A stretch of DNA of 64,000 bases from assembly GCA_029959085.1 (NCBI GenBank), contig JARWIR010000016.1:22825499-22889498 (forward strand). Direction: 5' to 3'. A program made the position numbers and the translations under genes. Numbering within the stretch: position 1 is the stretch's first letter; every line of letters starts with the position of its first letter. This document shows, piece by piece, positions 44,945-57,208 of the stretch. Under the pieces are notes generated by a model, which worked only from the letters and a program-made list of their open reading frames with translations, was not told the origin of the DNA and searched no databases. The stretch comes from Nemophila menziesii. Its lineage: Eukaryota > Streptophyta > Magnoliopsida > Boraginales > Hydrophyllaceae.

Positions 44945-47900
44945 TACTTATTTTAATTTATAATTTAATTACCACGTTTATTCATAATAATATAATCCTA
45001 CCAAAAATTGCCATGGAAAAGGAAATCCAATCTCTTACATATTTATATAGATTTAGTCACGGTATACTAAGTTGGGCTAAACCACCTAAATACCAAAAAG
45101 TATATAATAGATGTTACATTTTTTAAGGCAAATAGATTTTATTTGTATTTTAATTCAATAATGATTAAATTTAACCAAATAAATACTATGGAAAAGAAAT
45201 CCAATCTCCCCAATAAAAACACACCTTTTTTTTTTTTGTTCAGCCGAGGCACAGTTAGAAAATAAAAATATGAAAGGTAGGATATAAAAGTTTTTTCTTT
45301 TCTTTATATTGTGAAATGATTTAAAGCCTTTTTTTGGTATAGACAATTTTGAACCTTTTTTTTAATTATTACTTTAATTTATTGTATTTTTTTGGGTCAA
45401 ACTTTAATTTATTGTATAGTAATCTTAATTTATTGATATTTATTATTTTAGTCAACTATATTATTAATTGATCATAATACTATTACATATTCTCTAATAA
45501 ATGTTAAAATATACCATTGCAAGGATATATTATTTCATTTGGAAATTTGTACACTTTTAGGATAAGCAGTCAATACTAAAAAAAAAAATTATATAAGAAA
45601 AGAAAAACAAAATAGATTAGCTTGGCCAAATAATTATTTGTATGTCACACATATTTTTTTTCCAAAAGTTTATATTTAACATTTAAAAGAAGGTTGCAAA
45701 GTGCTCAGGTTTGACCAACCAAACTCATAGAAATAAATACAAAAACAATAAGCAAATGACTAAAATAACTAGAACAAAGAAAAAGAACAAGACACTCTTG
45801 AACCGCGACCCCTTCCCATAGTGCACTAGAAACGTAGATGTTACCGAAGTAGCGGGCTTAGACCGCTAAGGGTCGAAAAAACATAATCCTTAAAAAAGAC
45901 AAATTAAAGCCTAAAAACGAGGGGGAGTAAATCGACTACCATATAACGAACTCTCGTAGTTACCAACTCGAAGCAGACTCATATACCAAAAGTATAAGCT
46001 AAGGTGACAGTTGCATTAACGAAAACAAAAAAGAAATATCACTAGTCCTAGTGATAATAACGTATACCGAGATATGAAAGGTTGAGCGAAAGCGCAAACA
46101 CCACTTCTCCAGCCAAACCATATAATCGCAAGCCAAAGTAATAAAACAAGGATGGTCCAACCACCAGAAAACCCGACTGAACGACAAACATCGAAAACTT
46201 CTAATGTCAGACTCAATTGAATGATTGACCAAGGCCACAAATAAATCACCACCCACGATTGTAGGGAACCTGCTAGAAGCGGAGAAACAACACCGACACA
46301 CAAGACCACAAAATAGCCACCACATCCGCAACCCAACACTAATGCAAGTCAATAATTTTGAACAAATAAGAATCGTAATGAGAAAGTGTCGAGTGAACGA
46401 CAAACACCTGAAACCCCAAAAGTCGAAACCAACTGAACAAATAAACTAACCCAAAGTGAACCACCACCAAACATTAGCGAGGGAATGCAGAATACTAGGC
46501 CAAAAAAACCAAAAGACACCCAAAAACTACCAAAACAAAAGAAGCAGTGTACCCACCTGATCAATTCCCTTTAAGCCCTGCTTACTTATCAGGAAGTCCA
46601 AGTCGTCCCAAAAGGTGAATCCGGCCATCGTGTCATAAAAAACAGCACACCAGAACAAGGCACCGAGACTAAAAGAGCAAAGACCCATGTTGGGAAAAGC
46701 CATCAAAATCAAGAAACCATCCCTGAAAAATGAAGAAAAGCCAAGCGAATGCATACCAATAAGCGCGGGGACAACAAACTCGTTTAGGTAGGCCTTCGAA
46801 CGGGCTAAGCCATCTATTGGTACAAACTCTAACACGGTAAATAAAGAATCAAAAGCGTAGTGGGCCCATGAAGCCCGACTCAGTGAGGCCTAATGAAATA
46901 GGCCGGAGGTTGCAGATAAAAGAGGCCACTAGTGTCGGGAAGAAGGACAGTGTGACAAGGATAGGGAGTGAATCAATTCCTTACAAAGACTTACTGATTC
47001 GATGTAGAAGAAGTCGCCACTTTATCAACACCAAAACCGCAACCCAAGAAGACAACCCTAACCGGAAACCAAAACAGGATGGACGCAAGACCCAAAGGAG
47101 TGAAAAGGATGAGGCAAACAGATCTATGAAAGAAAAAAGGAAAGGAAATGAAAATAAGGCAGAAAATGGGGGGCCGCCATCACCAGCGGGAAGCCACCAA
47201 CGACGGCAGCCAAGCTGAGGTAAGGGAAGGGATTCAAAAGGAAAGAGAGAGAAAGGGGCGCTAGGGTTTTTTCTCTTTTAGGATTCCAATATCTATTTGG
47301 TCACATCACACACATTAAATTTATGATTTTGGAGCTGTTCAATAATTTTCCTTAAAAGTCCCTCCAAATTTAGATGAAAACTGGAAACTAATTTTTTCCC
47401 CCAAAAAGAAAAGAAAAATAATTTTGTGAATCACCTTTTTTAAATATGCAAATAAACATGAATTTATATATATATATATATATTAAATATTAAATCAATC
47501 AGCGTTTGATCGTTACAACCTAGAATAAATATCATAAAACACTAAAGAACATGACTATATTGATGCTTGGATCAAACATTGTTGATCCAAGTTTTTTTCC
47601 CAATGTAGTTCCATCCTGAACCTCGTGCCAATATGCCAGCATAACGAGACAAACATAGTAACCAACGACAAAAAAGAGGAACACGGTCAGAAATTTAAAG
47701 AATCTACACACAATGATAGTTGTGACGTGTAATGAATACAAATCTCACTAAAACCCCGTCATAACCAACATAACCAGAGATTTCGATTTCAGAAGATCCA
47801 CAATGCAGGAGAAATTTAGAGAATTTGTCAATATCAAAGTTGGGGCCGATGTCCCATCATAACCTACATTAATGTCGGTGAACAACTATCACCTAAAGCA

Positions 47901-48880
47901 AAACACGTTGATGTATTCCAGTTGTAGTAGATAGTAACTCAAGCTCATTTTTCATCAATAGTTCCCGAGCAGGAAAATCATGACTATAACAAGGAAGAGC
48001 AAACCGTCGCCGCTGTGTTAAATAACAAGCAAACCACATGCCCATCCTGAAGAACAAAAACTCATGCTATTAATGAAAACAAAGAAGTAGTAGGGAAAAT
48101 GTAAATAGTACTATTCGAAGCAAAAGTCTCATAGAGACACAACCATGGGTTTGAAAGATATAACACTTAATGACCAAAGAGTTGTGATATCAAAGATGCC
48201 CTAACCCTTGAAAACCCTAGATATATAACATAATTTTGGGATGATAAGGGTCAACCGATTTAGCCCACAAAAAACCATCAAAACATCTATTAATATGAGG
48301 CAAGTATAATCTCCCCACCAATCTATACTTGAGATTAGCCCGTAAAGCCTCTACAACCCTCACAACCATAACACACTCAACCGCACTTCCAAGATATTAC
48401 CGTGAGAGTTAAGCCACCTAGAGAAATGTCATTTCCTAGGCAACCAACCATTTGATCGATGAACACATACAAAAATATACTCCTCCCAAGTTTGGGTGGG
48501 CTTTTAAAGGCAAAATATAGAATGACTAAAATTTTTGTCTACCACCCCAACAACCTAAGATGAAGTTATGAAAGAACAAGTCAGAAAGGCGTCAAACATT
48601 CCATTACAACCCTCTAGATTCTACTTAATCTGCATATGTCTTCCTTAACCCCCATTCTATCAAGATGAATACCCAAGTTAAGATTAAGATGTGGATGCAT
48701 ATAGTTGGGCAATTCTTCCTTCCTATCATTGACAAAGATTGGATGTTTTTCTCCGAATAAATTAAAATAAATTATTTTGATCTACCCATTAAGCAAGTGT
48801 TCCCAACCAGACTCCCAAGAGGAACACGCTAAAAATTTAGGGTGACTTGTTGGGAGATAACCCCATTCTTTTCCTGATAT
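44945..48880. other. Long gene-poor stretch; possible minus-strand leader-like sequence at 45.8-47.27 kb
   Basis: From 47270 downward on the complement, AAACCCTAGCGCCCC and a long pyrimidine-rich stretch resemble the start of a plant transcript or LINE 5' region. The ORFs there (45999, 46016, 46349, 46527 on minus; 46868 on plus) overlap in different frames and match nothing I know. AT microsatellite at 47462-47481. The rest to 48880 shows no supported feature. Confidence 0.35.
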
Positions 48881-48884
48881 AGTC

Positions 48885-50400
48885 TATCCACCAATCATAA
48901 TGTGACCATGCAATCTATCACAATTATCCACATGCTTTAATTCTAACTTATATGAACCCAAGGCCGTGTAGGAATTTCCTTCGAATAAGAGACCATTACT
49001 CCCACCACCTTGGTTTCAGTATTTCTATTAAACTAGTAAATATCATACATTTACAAATCGAGTAGCAGACAGAGTCATAAGATACAAATTGATATATCAA
49101 GGTTGTATTTTATGTTATTGGTTATTTTGATTTTTTTTGATTATAATATATTTAATAATCACCCGGTAACTATTGTTCAAGACAAATATTTATTGACAGA
49201 AATCAAACAATTTTGTACGATGAAATAGTAGACCGACACACACATAATGCGACAATTTCTATCGGTTGCACCATATCACCGATAATTGTAGGTTATATAT
49301 TATTGCCAACTAAGACCGTACCCTTCAGTACAAATAATCACTTTGTACCTAGACACTTGTTTAAATATATACGACAATATCTCATAATTACACCACAAGA
49401 AAAAACTACATTTAACGTTGTTTAATAAACTGTGTTCATTATATCCTCTCTCTTCTCACACATAATATGGAATCCAAATAAATACCAATCATTTGCGTAT
49501 CTTGAATCATTCCGTATTAATAGAAAAAATACGAGAATACCTCATATTTACGCCGTAAATCAAATATTTTTTAGAGCGGTGAGACATATGCATATTTAAT
49601 GTACTACCTCATAGTGACAAATCCCTATATGACGATAGCCTGGAATACAACCCTTTACGGTGGAAACTGTAGCAAAACACTTGCCCGTCCGACCACAATT
49701 ATCCACCTGCTTTCCCACTAACTCATACAAACCTAAGGTCATGTTGACATTTACTTTGAATAAGAGACCATTACTCCAACCACCTTGGTTTCAGATCTTC
49801 TAATTAACCCAAATATACCATTCAATTACAAATCGAATAACATTTAGGGTCATACGAAAACTTAAAATAAGAAGGCTATTTTTATGATTTTGGTTATTTT
49901 GATCAATTTTTTTATTGAAATATATTTAATAATCACTCAGAAATTACTGTTGAAGGTAAATAATTATCGGCTAAAATCAAACACTTTTGTATGGTAAATT
50001 ATATACCTGCACACATAATGCGATAATTTCTATCAATTGTACCATATCACCGATAATTGTAAGTTATACATATATATATCGTTTTCAATTAAGACATACC
50101 CGTCAGTACAAATAATCACGTTGTACCTACATACTTATGTAACATATACAACAATATCTCGTAGGTACACCATAAAAAACTATATTTAACGTTTTTCAAT
50201 AAATGATGTTCAATATATCCTCTCTCCTCTCACGAATAATATAGAAGCCAAATAATTACCAATTAAGGGAGACCGTTTGCGTATGTTGAATCACCCCTTA
50301 TTAACAAAAAAGTACAACAATACCTCATATATACACCGTACATCGAATATTATTAAGAGCGGTGAGAAATATGCATATTTAATGTACTACCTCATATTAT
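48885..50400. repeat. Two-copy tandem duplication, period about 775 bp
   Basis: Copy 1 (about 48885-49625) and copy 2 (about 49660-50400) share, in order, CACAATTATCCAC, CACCTTGGTTTCAG (49006 and 49781), TACAAATCGA, ATATATTTAATAATCAC, ACCATATCACCGATAATTG, GTACAAATAATCAC, ATATCCTCTCTC and CATATTTAATGTACTACCTC. They are clearly diverged. No coding content. Confidence 0.8.
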
Positions 50401-51720
50401 CAAGTAAGGTGTAATACCTTCTCGATTTATTAAATATAAAGTCCCCCTCTATCACAAACTGTAAGTAAAGAAATGTGATAGTATCATGTAAGGTGTGAGA
50501 CCTTCTCCGGTCAGTTAAAATCCACATATTCTAGAACATGGATCATCTCCCACTTACATATAAGAAAAACACATACAATGCGACATTACTGATAAAGGTG
50601 ATGGATACCAAATATTGATATACATAAATTTTATTATAAGAGAGCAATATTTGTTTTCTCCTACTCGTGAATAAACTTAAAATCATAAATATAACAGCTA
50701 AGGTCTATATACACTCATTGATGAATCAACTCCTATTAAATACGACAACACCTCACGATTATATCATTAGACAAAAACCACTGATAGTGGTGATATAATT
50801 ACTAGCTAATGCCCACTTTAAAAAAGTGAATCATTTTTCACATACAGACAAAAAACAAACACGACATTGACAGCATATCATAAGTTATCACTAATTATAA
50901 AAGTGGGGAATTAGCTGGTAATACGACAAACCTCACGATTATATCATTAGACAAAAACAAGTAAAAGTGGTGATATGATTACCAGCTAATGGCCCACTTT
51001 TATACAATGAATCATTACTTACATGAAAAAAAAGATTACATTAACAGTATATCAAACGTTATCACCAACAACTGTAAAGTGATTTAATCTCGTGACATTT
51101 AGCTATATATTACAGCTGTTGGTGATAACTTTTATATACTAAATCATTTTTCATATGCAAACAAAAAACAAACACGACATTGACAGTATATCAAAAGTAT
51201 ATCATGAACAACTGTAATATATAACTACATGACACGAGAATAAAGCACTTTACTCTTGGTCACCAAACCCATTCTGACAGTAAATCATTTCTCACCTACG
51301 AACAAAGTTAAACATGAGAATACCACTTGCACACTATATAACAAAAGTTGTCGCAAACAACTGTGATATCTAGCTAGACGACACGAGATTAACTTAGATA
51401 ATGGACCTTTTTTACAACAAATCATTTTTTTACAGGAAATCATTTCTCACCTACAGACGAAAACAAACACGAGAATATCACATCCAAACAACATATCAAA
51501 AGTTGTCACCAACTACTGTAATATAGTAAAACGACACACGCCTAACACCTCACTCTTAGACAGTGGACCCTTTCTGACAGCAAATCATTTCAAACAGTAG
51601 ATTATTTCTCACCTATAGACAAAAACAACCACGAAAATATCACGTGCATACAATATATACAGGCTGTCACCAACTATAGCTAAATGCGACCAGGCTAATC
51701 TCTCACCATTTCAAAATAAA
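50401..51720. repeat. Degenerate tandem array with inverted segments, upstream of the sucrase/ferredoxin-like gene
   Basis: Phrases AATCATTTYTCA, ACAAAAACAAACACGA and ATATCAAAAGTTGTCACCAA recur every 120-170 bp. Some segments are inverted: AGCTGGTAATACGACA near 50913 against GATATGATTACCAGCT near 50982, and TCACCAACAACTGTAA near 51062 against TTACAGCTGTTGGTGA near 51111. Confidence 0.65.
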
Positions 51721-51901
51721 TACTCTCAGTACCAACTCAAATCACACAACACTATCGTATATGATAACCTGCAACTACAAGCAAAGAAACATGTCCGATT
51801 CAAGTTAGGTGGTAAGTTTTGAGTCATTAAATTCATAATTGTTCTTGAGTCATTAAATTGAAATCGTCTCGAGCATTAAATTTAAAGTTTACTTTCTATA
51901 T

Positions 51902-51909
51902 TATAAATA
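51902..51909 (+). promoter_or_regulatory. Putative TATA box of the sucrase/ferredoxin-like gene
   Basis: TATAAATA, with the first ATG of the gene 79 bp and the preferred ATG 163 bp downstream of its start, a normal plant promoter spacing. Confidence 0.55.
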
Positions 51910-52064
51910 GTCGATTTTTTCAGGAGGAGGGTGTATCGAATTGAAAATAATATACATCTCTAGAGCTATTTTTAATAACCATGTGTGTTAATAAGCTTTT
52001 TTCTTCAAAAAACAAAAGGCTAGAAAAACACCCTTACGCACTTTTACTACCAAAAATTATTCCA

Positions 52065-54704
52065 ATGACTCTCACTAGAGAAGACCCGCTCTCCTCCTTT
52101 CTAAACCCTCCGCATACGTCATCTCCACACAACGACAGCTACCTTAATGACCCTTCTCAAGCCGGCGGAAGCGCTTCTGGAAGCTTCTCAAACGACGGTA
52201 TCCTTGTCGGTGGTGAACAAAATGAAGCGGATTTTGGGTTTACCCGACCAGATTTTCGACAAGCTCCACTTGTTGGAACCGTTGAGTTCTATGAACGTCA
52301 CGTGTTCCTCTGCTATAAACATCCACAAGTTTGGCCTCCTCGTATTGAGGCAGCTGAGTTTGATCGCTTGCCAAGGTTGCTATCTGCTGCTCTCACTGCT
52401 AAGAGAACACTTATCAAGAAAAAGGTTTGATTTTCTTTATTTATTATTTTGCTGGATTTTATTGCTTTCTTCTTCTTGTTAGTATAGTTATTATCTTGTT
52501 ATGGTATAATTTAAAATTAAATATATTGCGTTTTAGTGAATTATGTGATATGAATCGGTTATTTAGTGTTTTAGTAAATAAATTGATTCTGTTTGCCTTG
52601 ATTTGAAGTGGATTTTTGCACTTCCAGTAAGATTCTTTAATGATATGTATTGAATTTGCGTTTCTGGTGCTTTTCTCTGATTCTGTAAAATGTAGGGATT
52701 TTAACCATTATTTATTTGACCAAAAACAGTTATAAATGTTTATACATGTATAAATTTATCTAATTCTTGGTTTTAATTGCATAATTGGCCTGTGTTATGC
52801 GAAATCGCCAAATTTACCAACAGACCTATAAATTATTCCAAGATGTTGTTTGTTGATCCTTGCCAAGGGCCAGATCTGCAACATTTTGGAATAACATGGG
52901 GTGATTGTGCTATTTTTTTGAATCACAAGGGTATATTTAGTTATTTTACATAACATGAGGACCAATGGTGTAATTAACCTTTTTTTTCTTGTAAACATCG
53001 ATGGTATTTGGTAATTAATGTTGGCTATTTTCTCACGTCTAAGTTTTGCGGATCTAAGGAGGTGCAGTCCAGATTTACCCGGTTTTTCAAAATTTTATCT
53101 AAGATTTGGTTTAAAGTTTTTTTTACCCCCTCCGATTTTAATCTTTTAGCCACTATAATTTAATATTTTTACCCTCCACTGTATAAATCCCTAGATCCAT
53201 CTCCTTACACTAATACCTGTCCATTTGACTTTTTACAAAAGAAGTAATTACATTTATTACCGTCGCCTTTACTTCGGTCACCCCTTCATAAAAGTAAAGA
53301 TAACGTCCTTAAATGCACCCCTCAATAGTCAAATGTAATAAAAATCAATTAGGGGTAATGTTGGTATAAATCGTGAAATGTCTCGTCATTCTAAATGGAA
53401 CTTTATTATTTATGGTCATTAAATTTAAAGATAAGGACATTTATTATCGGACGAGGAAGTATTATCTTAGCTGTGTCGTATGTTTGTACTACTTTAATGT
53501 TTATATCTTCCAAAATGTAAATTTAAATTTCAAAATTAAATGTAACCCGACTCTAATTTATCTTCTTTTTTTTTTTTTTGCAAGACTCGCTTGACTATAT
53601 GTGAAGGAAATGATGGATCCGATGCATCAAACGGGGACGTTCTGATTTTCCCGGACATGATCAGATACAGGTAAATTAAATTAAATTAAATATTATTTTA
53701 TTTTATTTTGTATATTAACAAGAAAAATTGAATTTTCAGGAGGCTAACACATTTTGATGTGGAAACTTTTGTGGAGGAAGTAATTGTGAAAGACGGTGAA
53801 TGGATGCCTGGTGCACCTGAAACTCTTAGGGGTTGGTTTATCTTTGTGTGCTGTCATGGTACACGAGATAAACGATGTGGTGTGTGTGGGCCCGCTGTGA
53901 TTAGCCGTTTCAAAGAGGAGATTGAGTCTCGTGGGCTAACTCGAAAAGTCTCTGTTAGTCCTTGCTCACATATCGGTGGTCATAAGTACGCTGGGAATGT
54001 CATTATTTATGGTCCAAATCTCAATAAGAAAATTACCGGACATTGGTAAGCAAAAAAAAAAACAATTATTTTTTAGTCTTATATAATACATTTGTTAACA
54101 GTCTTAATACAAAATGTCGTGTTTTTTGTATAGGTATGGTTATATTACACCTGATGAGGTACCAATGCTGCTTGAAAATCATATCGGGAAACGAGAAATT
54201 GTGGACGCGCTTTGGAGGTATAGTTTCGAATTTAATTTTTTTTATTAAAATATAAATTAACGATTTTCTTATAGGGGCGAAATGGGATTGACTGTGGAAG
54301 AGCAAGTGAAATCTCAAGAGCTGAGGGTGAAACATATGGAGAAAAAGCCGGAGGACTTAGCTCAGATTGATGAAATACGTACTCAGTTATGTGGATCGCA
54401 AGAAAATACTGGGTGTTGTCAAATGAACGGTGGATCTGCTTGTTGTCAAAGTCCTTTATCACCTGAAGGGAACATGTACTCTGATTTGGATGAATCTGCC
54501 GAATTTTCAGCTGCGAAAAAGATGAAGAAACAAGAATCGATGATGAATAAAAATGGGAGTGAAGGTTTAACTAAGAGGGTGTTTCCTATTCCACCATGGT
54601 ATGAAACTTGGGAGCGTGAAGATACTTATGCTGTTTTGTCGGTTGCTTGTGCTGCTTTATCGGTTGCGTTTGCTTATACTTGTTATAAGATGCAAACAAA
54701 GTAG
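52065..54704 (+). CDS. Sucrase/ferredoxin-like family protein (thioredoxin-like [2Fe-2S]), membrane-tailed
   Basis: Five exons with canonical splice sites: 52065-52424, 53585-53670, 53740-54045, 54134-54217 and 54275-54704; total 1,266 nt, 421 residues, frame kept throughout. The conserved region begins PLVGTVEFYERHVFLCYKHP. Exon 3 carries the thioredoxin-like ferredoxin core: GWFIFVCCHGTRDKRCGVCG, then SPCSHIGGHKYAGNVIIYGP. The Cys residues and the HxxxH are the likely [2Fe-2S] ligands, by analogy with the Apd1/Aim32 branch of Suc_Fer-like (PF06999) proteins. Exon 4 encodes WYGYITPDEVPMLL. Exon 5 has a Cys-rich linker, a Lys-rich segment and a C-terminal hydrophobic helix (about residues 393-415, AVLSVACAALSVAFAY), suggesting a tail anchor. 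An in-frame ATG at 51981 would add 28 residues. The physiological role in plants is not settled. Confidence 0.92.
52425..53584 (+). other. Intron 1 of the sucrase/ferredoxin-like gene
   Basis: 1,160 bp from GTTTGATT to a long T-run plus GCAAG. AT-rich, no nested gene. Short ORFs at 52795 and 53373 are not supported. Confidence 0.8.
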
Positions 54705-55047
54705 AGTTTTCTTCTCTTGGTATATATTAAATCTATGTTCTGTAAATGGTTTTACATGCTTGTAGAATGGGTTTGATGGTCAAGGACGGAAACAGATTAT
54801 GGTCTTGGTTGTGTTGTCGATTTCGTATTTATTATTATTACTAGTTTGAACTATTTTCTATTTAATATTATTAAAATATCACAACTTTGTAGGAAAATGT
54901 GACTTTGTTTTTATCATCTATTAAGAAATGTAAATTATTTATGAATATCTTGTGTTTACATGTTCTTTAGCTAATCTAATATGCAGCTGTCTTTGAGAAT
55001 GGATGTGTCATTCTCGGACAAGTGAAATAGTATGATTAATGATGTGA

Positions 55048-55242
55048 TTATGAGGTGAATCGATCTTTGAGGGCTTGTATAATCTTTTGGGTTGTGACGG
55101 CTTGGGGTGGTGGAGGACGAGGGTGTCGGAGGCAATCGGAGAGGCGTTTGACACAGTTAATGAGTGGTCGACACCAAAGGAGGATGACGCCGATTTGGCC
55201 TAACGCTGCTCCTGTGAAGGCAACTATGGTGAAGGGCTCCAT
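55048..55242 (-). CDS. Small putative membrane protein, 64 aa
   Basis: ATG at 55242 on the complement encodes MEPFTIVAFTGAALGQIGVI, continuing LLWCRPLINCVKRL, then a Pro-rich stretch and a basic end. Residues about 4-28 are hydrophobic enough for one membrane helix. A TATA-like CTATAAAATAG sits at 55284-55274 on the same strand, about 32 bp upstream, which would leave almost no 5' UTR. It is convergent with the sucrase/ferredoxin-like gene, 343 bp from its stop. The composition looks protein-like, unlike neighbouring ORFs. I do not recognise the family and propose no function. Confidence 0.45.
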   Translation of the reverse strand: MEPFTIVAFTGAALGQIGVILLWCRPLINCVKRLSDCLRHPRPPPPQAVTTQKIIQALKDRFTS

Positions 55243-55273
55243 GGTTTTGGTAACAAGGTTTAGGAAATATGGA

Positions 55274-55284
55274 CTATTTTATAG
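55274..55284 (-). promoter_or_regulatory. Putative TATA box of the small gene
   Basis: CTATAAAATAG on the complement; a good match to the plant TATA consensus. Confidence 0.4.
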
Positions 55285-55289
55285 TGTGG

Positions 55290-55842
55290 TGTGATGGGTA
55301 AACTTGGAGGGGGTTATGTGTTGAAGTAATGGTTGTCATAATGACATTAGTAACGTACTAGTTACTTTTAGCTCCCATGTAGAAGTTCCATTGTGGGAGT
55401 AAAAAAGAATTTGACCATAGTTTGGTAATGGTGAAAATAAAGGTTCAAAATCAATGGGAATGGGATAGCTAGCATTAGTCTCTTCTCCTCTAGTCTTTTC
55501 TCTCGAAAAACATCATTTTCCACCCTTAGAAATTCCTAGACCACCCTTTTTTTTTTGTCAACTTCTTTAAAAACCACCCTGCAACCATAGGAAAACCCCT
55601 CCATTCTTATTCTTTACCAACCAATTTTTTCGAGTAACTTTTGTTTTTTTACATAAATCCTTAGTATTTGGATGGCCTCTTTTAGTGGTTACTAAATTTT
55701 CCATCACCTCTTCATCTCCCTTATATGATACTAAATCCTTTCTTATCCTCTTCTACGCTTGCATAGTCATTATGACTTTTAAGTTTGTTCCACGGTCCAT
55801 TAATCTAAACTATTTCTCTATTTACTTAGTTTTCATCTCTTC
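55290..55842. other. Spacer before hAT MITE copy B
   Basis: No supported feature; the 66-aa ORF at 55685 runs into the MITE and shows no motif. Confidence 0.4.
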
Positions 55843-56012
55843 CAAGGCCGGCCCTTGGGTAAGGCCATCAAGACGGCCGCCTTAGGCCCCATTTGTTTTA
55901 TAAAAAAGAGTCTCAATTTTATCAGAATAAATTTTTTATAGTTACAAAAAACCCTAGAAATAAATTTTACTTTAGATACCTAAACATATTTTAGTTTTTC
56001 GGGCCGGTCCTG
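55843..56012. mobile_element. hAT-type MITE, copy B (short)
   Basis: 170 bp with termini CAAGGCCGGCCCTTGGG and CGGGCCGGTCCTG and a perfect 8-bp duplication ATCTCTTC (55835-55842 and 56013-56020). The subterminal GCGGCCGCCTTAGGCCCC-like sequence matches copy A at 30946-31458. Confidence 0.88.
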
Positions 56013-56085
56013 ATCTCTTCGCACTCAATTATACTATTCTCTTTCATTTCTTTCTCGTTTCTTTTCTTTTACACTACCTCTATTC

Positions 56086-56331
56086 CATAATTATTATTTT
56101 TTAAAAGTTTTTTATACATGAATTCAAAAAAATAGGAAATATTTAGTTTAAAATGATCCATATATTTTTAATTATAAAAGAAAAAGAATTATATATTTAG
56201 TTGATAAGAAATTTTAGAAAAAAAAGGAAAAATATCATTTATTTGATATTGAAATTTTAAAAGTGTGACATATATAATAATGGAATAATGTTTTTTGGTC
56301 AAATAGATTATTTTCTTCGTTCCAAAAGTAA
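56086..56331. mobile_element. Stowaway-like MITE, copy B
   Basis: CTCTATTCCATAATTATTAT at the left and GATTATTTTCTTCGTTCC at the right are imperfect inverted ends. The interior resembles 44683-44944 (AATATTTAGTTTAAAATGA, TAAGAAATTTTAGAAAAA). Ends approximate. Confidence 0.55.
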
Positions 56332-56757
56332 CGTTTAGTTACTAAAAGGAGTGTCTCAAAAATATTAATCAATTTAAAGACACTTTATCTCATCTTTTTC
56401 TACTATTACGTTTATTAAAATATTTAAATTTATATTTTCAATGAATATTTAAAATATCAAAACTTTTTATAAAAAGTATTTTAGTAATGATGAATGTAAT
56501 AATTGTGTTTCTTAATCTGTTTGAAAACTTATGTGGACCTTAATCTAAATTTCTTAATCGAGATTTTGTCTAATACATTAGGCTAAATTATTAGGCCTCC
56601 TATGAGTGCTCCTTTGAATGATATACTCTTTAGGTTTAATTTTTTATCTATAATCTTTTTTTTCATGTGTTTCTTTATATTCTTTTCTCATTGTATGAAA
56701 CCTAACTCTTATCACAAAAATCACGAAGTATTAACACATCCATGTTTAGATTCAAAA

Positions 56758-57208
56758 TCTATATAATATATAAAAGAAAGATCAATGGTTGAATGTGTCA
56801 TGTGTTTTATGACTTTTGACGTGTGCTATTTAACTTTTTTTTGATGACGAGGGTTCCCGGGCTTACACCCGACTAGTCCCCCGGGAGATATGACTGCCTC
56901 CCCAACCATACCTCCAGGTAATCAGAACTAGGTTGCCCATGAGAGACAGAGCCCTGGCCAGATGAGGTAGCTCACCTGGTTGTGCTATTTAACTTTGTTA
57001 TATATTTTTTTTTATTGTTTTCTTACTATGACATGTGTCTTTTATTATAATTTTTTTAAAAGTTTGTAATATAAAATCTTTAAAATAAATTATTTTGAAT
57101 AAAGATAGCACATTATAATTTATTTATTTTTCTTTTATTTTTATAAAATATTTTGTTTAACTTGAAGTGTGTTCCCGTGCATAGCATTGTATGGGATCAC
57201 AGCCTAGT
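56758..57208 (+). mobile_element. Non-autonomous Helitron with a nested SINE
   Basis: Begins TCTATATAATATATAAAAG after an A and ends CCCGTGCATAGCATTGTATG, GGATCACAG, CCTAGT before a T. The TC start, the imperfect GC-containing hairpin about 12 bases before a CTAGT end, and insertion between A and T with no duplication are Helitron marks. About 160 bp of the 451 bp is a SINE plus its target repeat. No Rep/Helicase coding sequence. Confidence 0.75.
56838..56980 (-). mobile_element. SINE with perfect 16-bp target duplication
   Basis: Flanked on both sides by TGTGCTATTTAACTTT (56822-56837 and 56981-56996). On the complement it starts ACCAGGTGAGCTACCTCATC and ends CCCTCGTCATC followed by an A-run, the SINE layout. 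A related, older copy lies at 23945-24110. The Pol III box B is degraded (AGTTCTGATTACC). Confidence 0.8.

Noticed and set aside
46868..47218. 116-aa basic ORF
   Set aside because: Antisense to a pyrimidine-rich leader-like region; no family match or start context.
50401..51720. CRISPR-like array
   Set aside because: Repeats are diverged, unevenly spaced and partly inverted, and the genome is a plant's.
54066..54462. Minus-strand ORFs across exons 4-5 of the sucrase/ferredoxin-like gene
   Set aside because: Antisense shadows of a well supported spliced gene.
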